Shown here: positions 34,707 to 43,843 of the stretch, in pieces | Layout: each line of letters opens with the position of its first letter | How positions within the stretch are numbered: position 1 is the first letter of the stretch | Source of the DNA: an uncultured Saprospiraceae bacterium | Lineage (GTDB): Bacteria > Bacteroidota > Bacteroidia > Chitinophagales > Saprospiraceae | Assembly: GCA_937941095.1 (NCBI GenBank) | Contig: CALDYJ010000063.1 | Location: 1-44,070, forward strand | Direction: 5' to 3' | Length of the DNA: 44,070 nucleotides | The notes under the pieces: generated by a model | Told to the model about the DNA's origin: nothing | The model's database searches: none | The model's input: the letters and a program-made list of their open reading frames with translations, nothing else | Made by a program: the position numbers and the translations under genes

Positions 34707-35741
34707 CTAAACGTCATTTCTACCAATAAGGAATGAAAAACGATCTGTATTTTTTAAGGCTATACCTGTACCTCGAACAACAGCTTTTAAAGGATCTTCT
34801 GCTACATGTACTTTTAGCTTTGTTTTGGAAGCAACTCTTTTATCTAAGCCACGCAGCAAAGCTCCACCTCCTGTGAGGTATAATCCTGTTTTATAAATAT
34901 CTGAAGCAAGTTCAGGAGGAGTCATTTCTAATGCTTTTAAAATGGCTTCTTCAATTTTAGAAATAGATTTATCCAAAGATTGTGCAATCTCTTGGTATGT
35001 TATGACAATCTGCATAGGAATACCTGTCATTAAATCTCTTCCATTGACGGCATAATCTTCTGGAGGATTTTCTAATTCTTCCAAAGCAGAGCCTACGTTG
35101 ATTTTAATTTGTTCGGCTGTTCTTTCTCCTATTAAGATATTGTGTTGCCTTTTCATGTAAGAAATAATGTCTGAGGTGAATTCATCTCCAGCGGTACGAA
35201 TTGATTGATCACAAACTATTCCTGAAAGCGCTATAACTGCAATTTCGGTAGTTCCTCCTCCGATATCAATCACCATATTCCCAACAGGTTCTTCTACATC
35301 AAGACCTATTCCTAGCGCTGCAGCCATGGGTTCATAGATCAAGTACGTTTCTTTAGAATCAACATGATCAGCAGATTCAAAAACTGCTCTTTTCTCTACC
35401 TCTGTAATTCCAGAAGGGATGCAGATCACCATTTTCATGTGTGTGAAGAATTTCTTCTTTCCATCACCGATCAATTTGATCATGCCTTCGATCATGCTCT
35501 CTGCAGCTTTAAAGTCGGCAATTACACCATCTTTAAGCGGTCTGATGGTTTTGATGTTTTCATGAGTTTTTTCATGCATCTGCATGGCCTTTGTCCCGAC
35601 AGCTATGGTTTCACCTGTTTTACGATTAATGGCAACGATAGAAGGCTCATCAATAACAATCTTGCCATCTTGAATGATCAATGTATTAGCAGTACCTAAG
35701 TCAATTGCGACCTCTTGAGTGAAAAAATTAAAAAACTTCAT
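34707..35741 (-). CDS. mreB: Rod shape-determining protein MreB (bacterial actin)
   Basis: A 344-residue actin-fold ATPase. The phosphate-1 motif 'VAIDLGTANTLI', phosphate-2 'NMVIDIGGGTTEIAVIA' and adenosine motif 'GLYLTGGGALLRGLDKRV' are all present, with 'YEPMAAALGIGL' between. MreB filaments guide the elongasome and set rod shape, which predicts a rod-shaped cell. It is first of the mre genes on the minus strand, about 100 bp downstream of the M16 peptidase homologue. Confidence 0.98.
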   Translation of the reverse strand: MKFFNFFTQEVAIDLGTANTLIIQDGKIVIDEPSIVAINRKTGETIAVGTKAMQMHEKTHENIKTIRPLKDGVIADFKAAESMIEGMIKLIGDGKKKFFTHMKMVICIPSGITEVEKRAVFESADHVDSKETYLIYEPMAAALGIGLDVEEPVGNMVIDIGGGTTEIAVIALSGIVCDQSIRTAGDEFTSDIISYMKRQHNILIGERTAEQIKINVGSALEELENPPEDYAVNGRDLMTGIPMQIVITYQEIAQSLDKSISKIEEAILKALEMTPPELASDIYKTGLYLTGGGALLRGLDKRVASKTKLKVHVAEDPLKAVVRGTGIALKNTDRFSFLIGRNDV

Positions 35742-35841
35742 TAAATAGTCTAAGTGAGCTTATTGTTATTGCAGATTTCTCGAAATACTCTTAAAGAGTA
35801 CAAAACAACTAAAATTAAACCAAAAATTACAAAATATGGTA

Positions 35842-37128
35842 TTATTCCTCAGATACTTTTTGGTCTCCTATGATAACTTCCCAAAACTTATGCTCTTGAA
35901 AGTATTTATTGGATAAGTCTTGTATCCTTTCAGGCTTAATATTCTTAATAGAGTGGACCAATTCATTAACTGTAGAGAAGGGTACTTGATGAGTTCGCAT
36001 ACGTTTAATGACTTCAGACTGAGGCAAGGGGCCATCAAAAAGGGTCAATAAATTACCCATGAGGTAATTTTGAACCATGTTTAATTCCTCCATTCCAACA
36101 AGTTCATTTTTTAAGCGATCCAATTCAAAATGGATTTGTTTCAGTGTGTCTTCCTCAAAATCTTTTCCTATTTCAGTACCTATATAGAAATAGCCATCAT
36201 GAACCATTGTATCAAGGCTAGAAAATATGTTGTAAGTATAGCCTTTGTCTTCCCTTATATTCATCATCAACCTAGAACCAAAATAGCCCCCCAGTATTGT
36301 GTTAAGGACATAAAAGTCATTATAATCTGGATGGGATCGATTAAAGGTTTTGAAGCCAATTCTTATAGCCGTCTGAAGAGCGCCTGGCATTTCCAAACGA
36401 ATTTTTTTGGTTTCGGTCGGAGCTTGGACAAACTGGTGATCGATTTTTTCTCCTTTAGGGATGTCTCCAAAATATTTTTCTAATGCTTTCAAAAATGCAG
36501 GGGAAGTTTTTCCACTAATCACAATTTCAGCATTAATAGCAGTGTGTGTGCGATCAAAGTGTTTTTCTAAATCTCCGACTGTTAATGAATCAAAGCCTTT
36601 TTCACTAGAATTATATCCATAGGGATGTCGATCACTAAAAATACACTCAGTAATCATACGATAGGCTTTGACATCTACATTAGATTCATTGATTTTAAGC
36701 TTTTGTTTGTGGGTAGTTTTAAACTGATCTAATTCATTTTCAGGAAAACTCGGTTCTTTAATGATTTCAGCGAAAATTGGCAAAAGTTTTTCAAAGTGTT
36801 TCGATAGGCAATAAAGCACCATATTTGATGTATCTAAATCGACCGGGTTAGCAATAGAAGCGCCATGAAAATCTAGAATTTCAGATATTTCTTCCGCACT
36901 ATGGCTTTTTGTGCCTTCTTGCAAGAGCCTGGAACAGGCCCTAGCCACCATCTTTTTATGCTCATATGGTCTCCCAGCTCTAAAAAACACATCAAGCTTT
37001 ATAACATCTTGTTTATCTGTATGTATCTCCCAAACCTTAATTCCGTTAGAGAGTCTATGCTCTATTGGGTGCTGAAAGTCTACATTTTCGACTATATGTA
37101 TCCCTGGAGGATTTTTTCTATCTATCAT
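35842..37128 (-). CDS. M16 (pitrilysin) peptidase homologue lacking the zinc-binding motif
   Basis: A 428-residue two-domain M16 protein. The segment that should carry HxxEH aligns as Arg63-Ala-Cys-Ser-Arg67 (MVARACSRLLQEGTKS against xxAHFLEHMLFKGTK). Both zinc-binding His and the catalytic Glu are therefore replaced and the protein should be inactive. The C-terminal domain keeps 'GALQTAIRIGF' and the substrate-binding 'NIREDKGYTYNIFSSLD' (Arg/Tyr pair). Such inactive subunits normally pair with an active M16 partner, often the neighbouring gene; no active copy is found in this window. There is no signal peptide, so it is presumably cytoplasmic. It is divergent from dnaN, with 70 bp between. 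Confidence 0.85.
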   Translation of the reverse strand: MIDRKNPPGIHIVENVDFQHPIEHRLSNGIKVWEIHTDKQDVIKLDVFFRAGRPYEHKKMVARACSRLLQEGTKSHSAEEISEILDFHGASIANPVDLDTSNMVLYCLSKHFEKLLPIFAEIIKEPSFPENELDQFKTTHKQKLKINESNVDVKAYRMITECIFSDRHPYGYNSSEKGFDSLTVGDLEKHFDRTHTAINAEIVISGKTSPAFLKALEKYFGDIPKGEKIDHQFVQAPTETKKIRLEMPGALQTAIRIGFKTFNRSHPDYNDFYVLNTILGGYFGSRLMMNIREDKGYTYNIFSSLDTMVHDGYFYIGTEIGKDFEEDTLKQIHFELDRLKNELVGMEELNMVQNYLMGNLLTLFDGPLPQSEVIKRMRTHQVPFSTVNELVHSIKNIKPERIQDLSNKYFQEHKFWEVIIGDQKVSEE

Positions 37129-37198
37129 TTATGCGATCTCTTTGTGTAAAAGGCTCGCAAAAATGCTATTTTTACGAGAATAATTTTAATCCTTACCT

Positions 37199-38320
37199 AT
37201 GACATTTAGTGTATCATCGAGTGAATTACTAAAAAGGCTCCAAATAGCAGGAGGAGCAATTAGCAATAATGTTGTTTTACCAATTCTTGAAGACTTCCTT
37301 TTCAAGCTAGAAGGCAACATTTTGACTATCACAGCTTCTGACCTTGAAACGACCATAGTTACAGAAATTGAAGTCATGCCTGATACTCCAGGCATGGTAG
37401 CTGTACCAGGAAGAATTTTAATGGATACGTTAAAAGCACTTCCAGATCAGCCCATTACTTTTAAATCAGATGAAAAGAATTTTGCGATAAGCATTACATC
37501 TTCCTATGGTAATTACAAACTTGCAGGCGAAGATGGGGAAGATTTTCCTGAATTACCAAAAGCTGAAAAAGTAGACAGTTTTAGTTTACCAGCAGAAGTA
37601 TTGGTACAAGCCATAAGTAAAACCATATTTGCGACAAGCAACGATGAATTAAGGCCGGCTATGTCAGGTGTATTGTTTGAAGTTGACTTTGGAAGCATCA
37701 AAATGGTCGCTACAGATGCGCACAAATTAGTGAAATACACCTTCAATGGAATAAAAAGTAATGTAAACACAAGATTCATAGTACCAAAAAAGGTCCTAAA
37801 TCAAATGAAATCTAGTTTACCATCTAAATCAGACATTAAAGTTTCATTCAATAAATCAAATGTGTTTTTTGAAACTGATGGTGTTCATATGATCTGTCGT
37901 TTAATCGATGCGAGATACCCAGATTATAATGCAGTCATTCCAACCGACAATCCAAATAAATTATCTGTAAACAGAGCAGACTTTCATAGTTCTTTAAAAC
38001 GAATTTCTAACTACGCCAATAAGACTACTAATCAGGTTGTCCTAGATATTGCAAACAACAATTTAAGCATTAGTGCTCAGGATCTAGATTTTTCCAATGA
38101 AGCAAAAGAAAACATTTCTTGTGTTTATGAAGGCGAAGACATGCGCATCAGTTTTAATGCTAAGTTTCTTGCAGAAATGTTAGGTGTCTTAAGTTCTGAA
38201 GAAGTTCACTTGAACATGTCGTTTCCAAATAGAGCAGGAATTCTTTTACCAGGAGAAACTTCCGAAGGAGAAGAAATTCTTATGTTGGTAATGCCAGTGA
38301 TGTTAAGTGTTGGTGCATAA
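37199..38320 (+). CDS. dnaN: DNA polymerase III subunit beta (sliding clamp)
   Basis: A 373-residue protein with three similar domains forming half of the dimeric clamp. Recognisable segments are 'LLKRLQIAGGAISNNVVLPILEDFLFKL', 'LTITASDLETTI', 'FATSNDELRPAMSGVLFE' and 'ATDAHKLVKY', 'RLIDARYPDYNAVIP' and the C-terminal 'LVMPVML'. It tethers the replicative polymerase to DNA. dnaA is not adjacent. A -33-like TTTG (37141-37144) and an imperfect -7 (TATTTTTA, 37167) lie upstream. Confidence 0.98.
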   Translation: MTFSVSSSELLKRLQIAGGAISNNVVLPILEDFLFKLEGNILTITASDLETTIVTEIEVMPDTPGMVAVPGRILMDTLKALPDQPITFKSDEKNFAISITSSYGNYKLAGEDGEDFPELPKAEKVDSFSLPAEVLVQAISKTIFATSNDELRPAMSGVLFEVDFGSIKMVATDAHKLVKYTFNGIKSNVNTRFIVPKKVLNQMKSSLPSKSDIKVSFNKSNVFFETDGVHMICRLIDARYPDYNAVIPTDNPNKLSVNRADFHSSLKRISNYANKTTNQVVLDIANNNLSISAQDLDFSNEAKENISCVYEGEDMRISFNAKFLAEMLGVLSSEEVHLNMSFPNRAGILLPGETSEGEEILMLVMPVMLSVGA

Positions 38321-38321
38321 A

Positions 38322-38792
38322 ATGAGGATCGCAATAATATCCATAGCCGCTTACTTGTTTTTTCTGACTTCTTGCGTGTCCGAAAAGAAGGCAGATCGTA
38401 TAGCAAACCAACCAAGAGTTGTCGCTAAGCATTGGTTAGAAAATTATTATTACAAGAACAATTACGAAGAAGCCAAACTCTATAGCACTGCTCGAACGGC
38501 TGATATGATCGACACCATAAAGACTTTAATCTTTCCAGAATTTGGCGAAAGCTCCATTAAGTTTGAAATTAAAAGTGTTCATTGCAAAGAAGTGAAAGAC
38601 AAGGCAGAATGTACTTGTTCCTACATAGATGGTGGCGAAGCCTTTGAAGAGGTACTTACTTTAGTAAAAGTAAAAGACCTTTGGTTAGTTGATGCAGAAA
38701 TCTTAAATGACGATGACATGTTGCAAGATGATGACATCGACGCTATGACTAAGGAGTTTGAAAGCTCTTTGGAAAAATTATTAAAAGAGTAA
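38322..38792 (+). CDS. DUF4878-like small lipoprotein
   Basis: 156 residues from the ATG at 38322, one base after the dnaN stop. The longer frame from 38307 overlaps dnaN and would bury the signal peptide. A lipobox LTSC with Cys18 follows a hydrophobic stretch, so it is a predicted lipoprotein. The body (ARVVAKHWLENYYYKNNYEEAKLYST, then strands ending KDLWLVDAE) has the NTF2-like fold pattern of DUF4878. The function is unknown. The C-terminal third is strongly acidic (NDDDMLQDDDIDAM). Confidence 0.78.
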   Translation: MRIAIISIAAYLFFLTSCVSEKKADRIANQPRVVAKHWLENYYYKNNYEEAKLYSTARTADMIDTIKTLIFPEFGESSIKFEIKSVHCKEVKDKAECTCSYIDGGEAFEEVLTLVKVKDLWLVDAEILNDDDMLQDDDIDAMTKEFESSLEKLLKE

Positions 38793-38799
38793 TTTTATC

Positions 38800-39378
38800 A
38801 TGAAAGTCGGATTATTCTTTGGTTCCTTTAACCCAATACACGTAGGTCATCTTATCATAGCTAATTTCATGGCTACACAGACCGACTTAGATCAAGTCTG
38901 GATTGTTGTATCTCCTCAAAATCCACTTAAAAAAAGTAATTCTTTAGCGCGTGATTCTGATAGGCTTCACTTAGTAAGAATTGCTATAGATGACAATCCT
39001 TCGCTAAGGGCTTCAAATGTAGAATTCAACTTACCTAAACCTTCATACACGATAGATACCTTAACCTATCTTAAAGAAGAACATGAGAATAAAGAATTTG
39101 TATTGATCATGGGTGGTGACAACGTAGCTAGTTTGAAAAAATGGAAAAATTACGAACTTATTTTGGCCAATCATCAAATCTATGTTTACGAACGCCCTGA
39201 ATACAAAATGGGTGAACTAGCAAATCATCCTTCCGTAAAAGTGTTTAAGGCTCCTCAGATGAAAATTTCAGCCAGCTATATTCGAAAATGCCTTAAAGAA
39301 AAGAAATCAATACAATACTTAGTAACACCAGAAGTATTTGATTATTTGGACAGCAGTTCTATGTACCGTTTTCTTTAA
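38800..39378 (+). CDS. nadD: Nicotinate-nucleotide adenylyltransferase
   Basis: A 192-residue nucleotidyltransferase. The phosphate-binding 'GLFFGSFNPIHVGHLIIANFM' (with the HxGH signature as HVGH) and C-terminal 'KISASYIRKCLKEKK' (ISSTxIR-like) identify NadD. It makes nicotinate adenine dinucleotide from NaMN and ATP in NAD synthesis. It starts 8 bp after the lipoprotein stop, so dnaN, the lipoprotein and nadD form a likely transcription unit. Confidence 0.95.
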   Translation: MKVGLFFGSFNPIHVGHLIIANFMATQTDLDQVWIVVSPQNPLKKSNSLARDSDRLHLVRIAIDDNPSLRASNVEFNLPKPSYTIDTLTYLKEEHENKEFVLIMGGDNVASLKKWKNYELILANHQIYVYERPEYKMGELANHPSVKVFKAPQMKISASYIRKCLKEKKSIQYLVTPEVFDYLDSSSMYRFL

Positions 39379-39462
39379 TTACTTTCCTTAAATTTAATTT
39401 TATTGATGTCTTTTCGTGTGACGAGACTTATGTATATTGAATAGATTAAACTGCAGCATATA

Positions 39463-40059
39463 ATGGATTTAGAAAAATATTGGTCCCTGCGATATAAGGA
39501 AAACAATACGGGCTGGGACATTGGTTATCCATCCACCCCTTTGAAGGAATACATGGATCAATTAAGTCATAAAACCCTTCGCATTCTAATTCCTGGAGCT
39601 GGAAATGCCTATGAAGCAGAATACCTTCACAAGCAAGGTTTTAAAGATGTTAGCGTATTAGATGTATCTACAAAGCCTCTTGAGGCCTTAAAAAAAAGAT
39701 GTGCTACATTTCCAGACAACAAGCTTATTCACGCTGATTTTTTTACGCATAATGGTGAGTATGATTTAATCATTGAACAAACTTTTTTCTGTTCATTTGA
39801 ACCAACTAAAAATAATAGAACAGCTTATGGAAGAAAAATGAGTGAATTGCTCCCTTCAGGAGGAAAACTGGTAGGGCTGTGGTTTAAGCATCCTTTGACA
39901 GAAGATTCCATGCGACCATTCGGTGGGAGCAAAGAAGAGTACTTAAGCTATCTTAGCCCATACTTTACCACAAAAGTTTTCGAAGATTGTACAAATTCAA
40001 TAAAGCCCAGAAAAGAGAAAGAGCTTTTTGGCATTTTTATAAAAAAGAATCAGACTTAA
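39463..40059 (+). CDS. TPMT-family S-adenosylmethionine-dependent methyltransferase
   Basis: A 198-residue methyltransferase of the thiopurine S-methyltransferase family. It starts with 'YWSLRYKENNTGWDIGYPSTPLKEYM', the family's Trp-rich cap. The SAM-binding loop 'ILIPGAGNAYEAEYLHKQGF' follows, then acidic 'VSVLDVS' and 'YDLIIEQTFFCSFEP'. Relatives methylate thiols, halides or selenium/tellurium compounds, including the plant HOL proteins. The natural substrate here cannot be told. It is followed 27 bp later by a NUDT15-like Nudix gene. Confidence 0.88.
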   Translation: MDLEKYWSLRYKENNTGWDIGYPSTPLKEYMDQLSHKTLRILIPGAGNAYEAEYLHKQGFKDVSVLDVSTKPLEALKKRCATFPDNKLIHADFFTHNGEYDLIIEQTFFCSFEPTKNNRTAYGRKMSELLPSGGKLVGLWFKHPLTEDSMRPFGGSKEEYLSYLSPYFTTKVFEDCTNSIKPRKEKELFGIFIKKNQT

Positions 40060-40085
40060 ATTTTATTTCACAAAATTCATATCCA

Positions 40086-40514
40086 ATGGATAGGCCAAAA
40101 GTAGGTGTAGGCGTCATCATTCAAAATGATAAAAATGAAATCCTTATTGGGAAAAGAATTGGTAGTCATGCAGCCTATTATTCAATCCCTGGTGGCCACC
40201 TCGAATTAGGTGAAAGCTTCGAAGCAGCAGCCATTAAAGAAGTACTAGAAGAAACAGGTCTACACATTCAAAACCCAAAAGTAATTTGTGTGACTAACAA
40301 TCTGAAGACTTATAAAAAAGAGAACATCCATTTTGTTTCCGTTGATTTATTTACAAATGAATTTCATGGAACTTTAGCTGTCATGGAAAAGGATAAATGC
40401 GAAAGTTGGGCTTGGTATTCGCTAGATAATATACCGCAGCCTCATTTTGATGCTAGTGAATTTGCAATAGAGTGTTTTATTAAAAATCAATTTTACATCA
40501 AAGATCAAGCATAA
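40086..40514 (+). CDS. Nudix hydrolase, NUDT15/MTH2-like
   Basis: 142 residues from the ATG at 40086. The frame stays open to 39987 but that extension overlaps the methyltransferase. The Nudix box is at 37-59: Gly37, Glu43, Lys51 in place of Arg, then Glu52 and Glu55-Glu56, Gly58, Leu59. The N-terminus 'RPKVGVGVII', 'GKRIGSHAAYYSIPGGHLELGESFE' and 'EKDKCESWAWYSLDNIP' resemble NUDT15-type nucleotide diphosphatases, which hydrolyse (deoxy)nucleoside triphosphates including modified ones. The Arg-to-Lys change in the box is uncommon but conservative. Its stop TAA overlaps the next ATG by one base (TAATG). Confidence 0.87.
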   Translation: MDRPKVGVGVIIQNDKNEILIGKRIGSHAAYYSIPGGHLELGESFEAAAIKEVLEETGLHIQNPKVICVTNNLKTYKKENIHFVSVDLFTNEFHGTLAVMEKDKCESWAWYSLDNIPQPHFDASEFAIECFIKNQFYIKDQA

Positions 40515-41272
40515 TGAAAAAAAGAAACTTGATTGTTTTTTATTCCTGTTTGCTTATTTTTGTTTATTCAATATTGGCTTGTGGCAAACTTCATAAAGAA
40601 AGCAAGCCTATAACAAACAATGATAAAATATTAAGTTATGCTGTCGATATTAAGAAGCAATCTTTAAATTTTTATTTGAAAAATAAGGAGGATTCAAACT
40701 ACCTTTCATTTGCCGCTCTTAAACAAGATTTTGAAAAGCAAGGCAAGCACATGAACTTTGCTATGAATGGAGGAATGTTTAAAAAAGATTTTTCTCCTCA
40801 AGGCTTGTACATCGAAGATGGATCTATTTTATCTCCAATTGATACCTTTAAAACTAAAGCAGGGAATTTTTATTTGCAACCAAATGGAATATTTTACATT
40901 TCAAAAGATGATGAAGCATTCGTCGTCAGCACCAAAAATTTTGAAGAAAATAACAACATTAAACATGCGACGCAGTCGGGTCCTTTGCTATTGATAGATG
41001 GCAACTATCATCCTGCCTTTAGAGAAGGTTCCAGTAATCTACACATTCGAAACGGCGTAGGTATTCTACCTGATGGAAAGCTTCTATTTGCAATGTCTAA
41101 TTCAAAGATTAATTTTTATGACTTTGCTACTTTTTTTAAAGAAAATGGATGTAAAAATGCTTTATACCTAGATGGTTTTGTTTCTAGAACTTATTTACCT
41201 TCAAAAGGATTTCATGACTTGGATGGGAATTTTGGGGTTATCATTGCAGAAGATTCTAATACTAACAATTAA
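40514..41272 (+). CDS. Phosphodiester glycosidase (NAGPA-domain) family lipoprotein
   Basis: A 252-residue protein with lipobox ILAC (Cys23, then Gly), so it is a predicted lipoprotein. The NAGPA/PF09992 domain is indicated by 'FAMNGGMFKKDFSPQGLYIEDG', 'FYISKDDEAFVVSTKNF', 'ATQSGPLLLIDGNYHPAF', 'RNGVGILPDGKLLFAMSNSKINFYDFATFF' and 'NALYLDGFVSRTYLP'. Family members cleave sugar-phosphate diesters such as GlcNAc-1-phosphodiesters. The actual substrate is unknown. It is translationally coupled to the Nudix gene (1-bp overlap). Confidence 0.85.
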   Translation: MKKRNLIVFYSCLLIFVYSILACGKLHKESKPITNNDKILSYAVDIKKQSLNFYLKNKEDSNYLSFAALKQDFEKQGKHMNFAMNGGMFKKDFSPQGLYIEDGSILSPIDTFKTKAGNFYLQPNGIFYISKDDEAFVVSTKNFEENNNIKHATQSGPLLLIDGNYHPAFREGSSNLHIRNGVGILPDGKLLFAMSNSKINFYDFATFFKENGCKNALYLDGFVSRTYLPSKGFHDLDGNFGVIIAEDSNTNN

Positions 41273-41284
41273 AGAAGAAGGCCT

Positions 41285-41971
41285 ATGTCTACGCTTAGTC
41301 TCAATAAACTTTCCGAAAAATTATTGTTAGCTGTAAAAATGCAAAAAGACACCTTTGTAATAAGAGAGCAATTGCAAAATTTTAACTTAAATGAACTACA
41401 AAAAAATTTAGACATAGACGATAAGAAAAAAGCATTTTGGATAAACATCTATAATGCCTATTTTCAAATCATCCGCAAGGAACAGCAAGTCAAAAAACCA
41501 GACATCTATCGAAAAAAACTTTTCAGTTTAGCCCAGCAGCAATTTAGTTTAGATGATGTGGAACATGGCATTTTAAGAAAATATCGTTATAAATATTCTT
41601 TAGGGTTTTTTGCAAACATTTTCACCAAAAGGCTTATCAAAAAGTTAGCAGTCGGAGCCTTAGATTATCGCATACATTTTGCGCTAAATTGCGGAGCAAA
41701 AAGCTGCCCACCTATAGCATTTTACAATGTAGAAAAAATTGATTTTCAATTAAATCTTGCCACCCAATCTTTTTTAGAAAGCGAAAGTGAATTTAATGAT
41801 GAGCAAAAAGTAGTACATACCACAGCTTTATTCCAATGGTTTTTAGCAGATTTTGGAGGGATGAGCGGGATCAAATCCATCTACAAAAACCTACTCAACA
41901 AGGATGTATCTGATTATAAAATTAAGTACAAAGAATATTCTTGGGAAGAAGATTTAGACAAGTTTGCATAA
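41285..41971 (+). CDS. DUF547 domain protein
   Basis: A 228-residue protein matching DUF547. It has 'KKAFWINIYNAYFQIIRKEQQV', 'FSLDDVEHGILR', 'ALDYRIHFALNCGAKSCPPIAFYN' (with paired Cys and a His) and 'FQWFLADFGG'. The conserved Trp-Asn-Tyr-Asn, His and Cys pattern suggests an unstudied hydrolase or protease-like fold, but no function is established. Unlike many relatives it has no signal peptide. It is 12 bp after the phosphodiester glycosidase gene and probably ends that operon; the tRNA cluster lies just beyond on the other strand. Confidence 0.85.
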   Translation: MSTLSLNKLSEKLLLAVKMQKDTFVIREQLQNFNLNELQKNLDIDDKKKAFWINIYNAYFQIIRKEQQVKKPDIYRKKLFSLAQQQFSLDDVEHGILRKYRYKYSLGFFANIFTKRLIKKLAVGALDYRIHFALNCGAKSCPPIAFYNVEKIDFQLNLATQSFLESESEFNDEQKVVHTTALFQWFLADFGGMSGIKSIYKNLLNKDVSDYKIKYKEYSWEEDLDKFA

Positions 41972-42003
41972 TTTAAAATCAACACCACTTTATTGGTCTT
42001 TTG

Positions 42004-42076
42004 TGGAACAGACAGGTATCGAACCTGTATCTCTGGATTTTCAGTCCAGCGCATAGACCGTCTTTGCTACTGTTCC
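42004..42076 (-). tRNA. tRNA-Phe (GAA)
   Basis: A 73-nt cloverleaf. The acceptor stem is perfect (GGAACAG with CTGTTCC), discriminator A, no encoded CCA. The anticodon arm CTGGA-CTGAAAA-TCCAG gives anticodon GAA. The T arm ACAGG-TTCGATA-CCTGT is perfect. The D arm is weak: only three clear pairs (GCA/TGC), with A-A opposed at the fourth, unlike the usual GCTC/GAGC. It lies 4 nt from the next tRNA, so the array must be processed from one transcript. Confidence 0.88.
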
Positions 42077-42080
42077 TCTG

Positions 42081-42152
42081 TATCCCACCCGAGATTCGAA
42101 ACGGACTGTAAGGATTTTAAGTCCTTTGCCTCTTCCTTTGGGCTAGCGGGAT
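42081..42152 (-). tRNA. tRNA-Leu (TAA) with class I body and degenerate T arm
   Basis: A 72-nt tRNA. The acceptor is ATCCCGC with GTGGGAT (one G-U), discriminator A. The D arm (GCC...GGC with GG in the loop) and anticodon arm AAGGA-CTTAAAA-TCCTT (5 perfect pairs) give anticodon TAA, which reads UUA/UUG leucine codons. Two features are abnormal. The variable region is only 4-5 nt, where bacterial tRNA-Leu has a long arm. The T arm can pair only about three bases (CCG/CGG), although the TTCGAAT loop is intact. It may be a pseudo- or specialised tRNA. The amino acid is assigned from the anticodon alone. Confidence 0.72.
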
Positions 42153-42170
42153 TAATAGTGCTTTACTTAG

Positions 42171-42243
42171 TACGGGGAGAGAGACTCGAACTCTCAAAAT
42201 CTTGATTCTAAATCAAGCGCGTATGCCATTCCGCCACCCCCGC
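42171..42243 (-). tRNA. tRNA-Leu (TAG) with short variable region
   Basis: A 73-nt tRNA. The acceptor GCGGGGG pairs with TCCCCGT (G-U at both ends), discriminator A, no encoded CCA. The D arm TGGCGGAATGG...CGC is of the leucine type. The anticodon arm CTTGA-TTTAGAA-TCAAG gives anticodon TAG (leucine CUA/CUG). The T arm GAGAG-TTCGAGT-CTCTC is perfect. The variable region is 5 nt (ATTTT), where a canonical tRNA-Leu would have an extra stem of about 11 nt or more. It is the 5'-most of the three-gene array, 18 nt before the next. Confidence 0.78.
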
Positions 42244-42283
42244 AAAACAATTTGGTATAGATTTCTTTTTTCAAGCAATAAAA

Positions 42284-42312
42284 AAAGGGCGTCCAAAAAT
42301 TGAACGCCCTTT
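42284..42312 (-). terminator. Intrinsic terminator after rtcB
   Basis: A 9-bp stem (42284-42292 with 42304-42312, AAAGGGCGT/ACGCCCTTT) with an 11-nt loop. On the minus strand it is followed by a U-tract (A-run 42280-42286). It lies about 135 nt beyond the rtcB stop and 41 nt before the tRNA array, so the tRNAs need either read-through or their own promoter. Confidence 0.85.
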
Positions 42313-42445
42313 ATTCCTTTTAAGAAGATTACAAATCATTCAAATAAAAGTGTTCCTTCATCAACTAATGAGTTGAGAAAATTAAATTTCGTTTTCAGGA
42401 TTGCGCAAGTATTAATTAGATTCATCTTATTTCTTTTTATAAAAA
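42313..42445. other. 3' region between rtcB and its terminator
   Basis: The 133 bp carry no open frame. A short perfect inverted repeat TCAACT/AGTTGA (42361-42366 and 42371-42376, loop AATG) is the only structure seen. It would be a 3' untranslated region of the rtcB mRNA, longer than is usual in this window. Confidence 0.4.

Positions 42446-43843
<1,398 letters not shown>

Noticed and set aside
39987..40085. 33-codon extension of the Nudix protein overlapping the methyltransferase gene
   Set aside because: The Nudix family starts near MDRPKVGVGV at 40086; the extension reads another frame of the methyltransferase gene.
41993..42205. 70-residue open frame on the plus strand across the tRNA cluster
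   Set aside because: It is the antisense translation of tRNA-Phe, tRNA-Leu(TAA) and part of tRNA-Leu(TAG); peptides such as 'RLELSKS' are a common artefact of tRNA genes.
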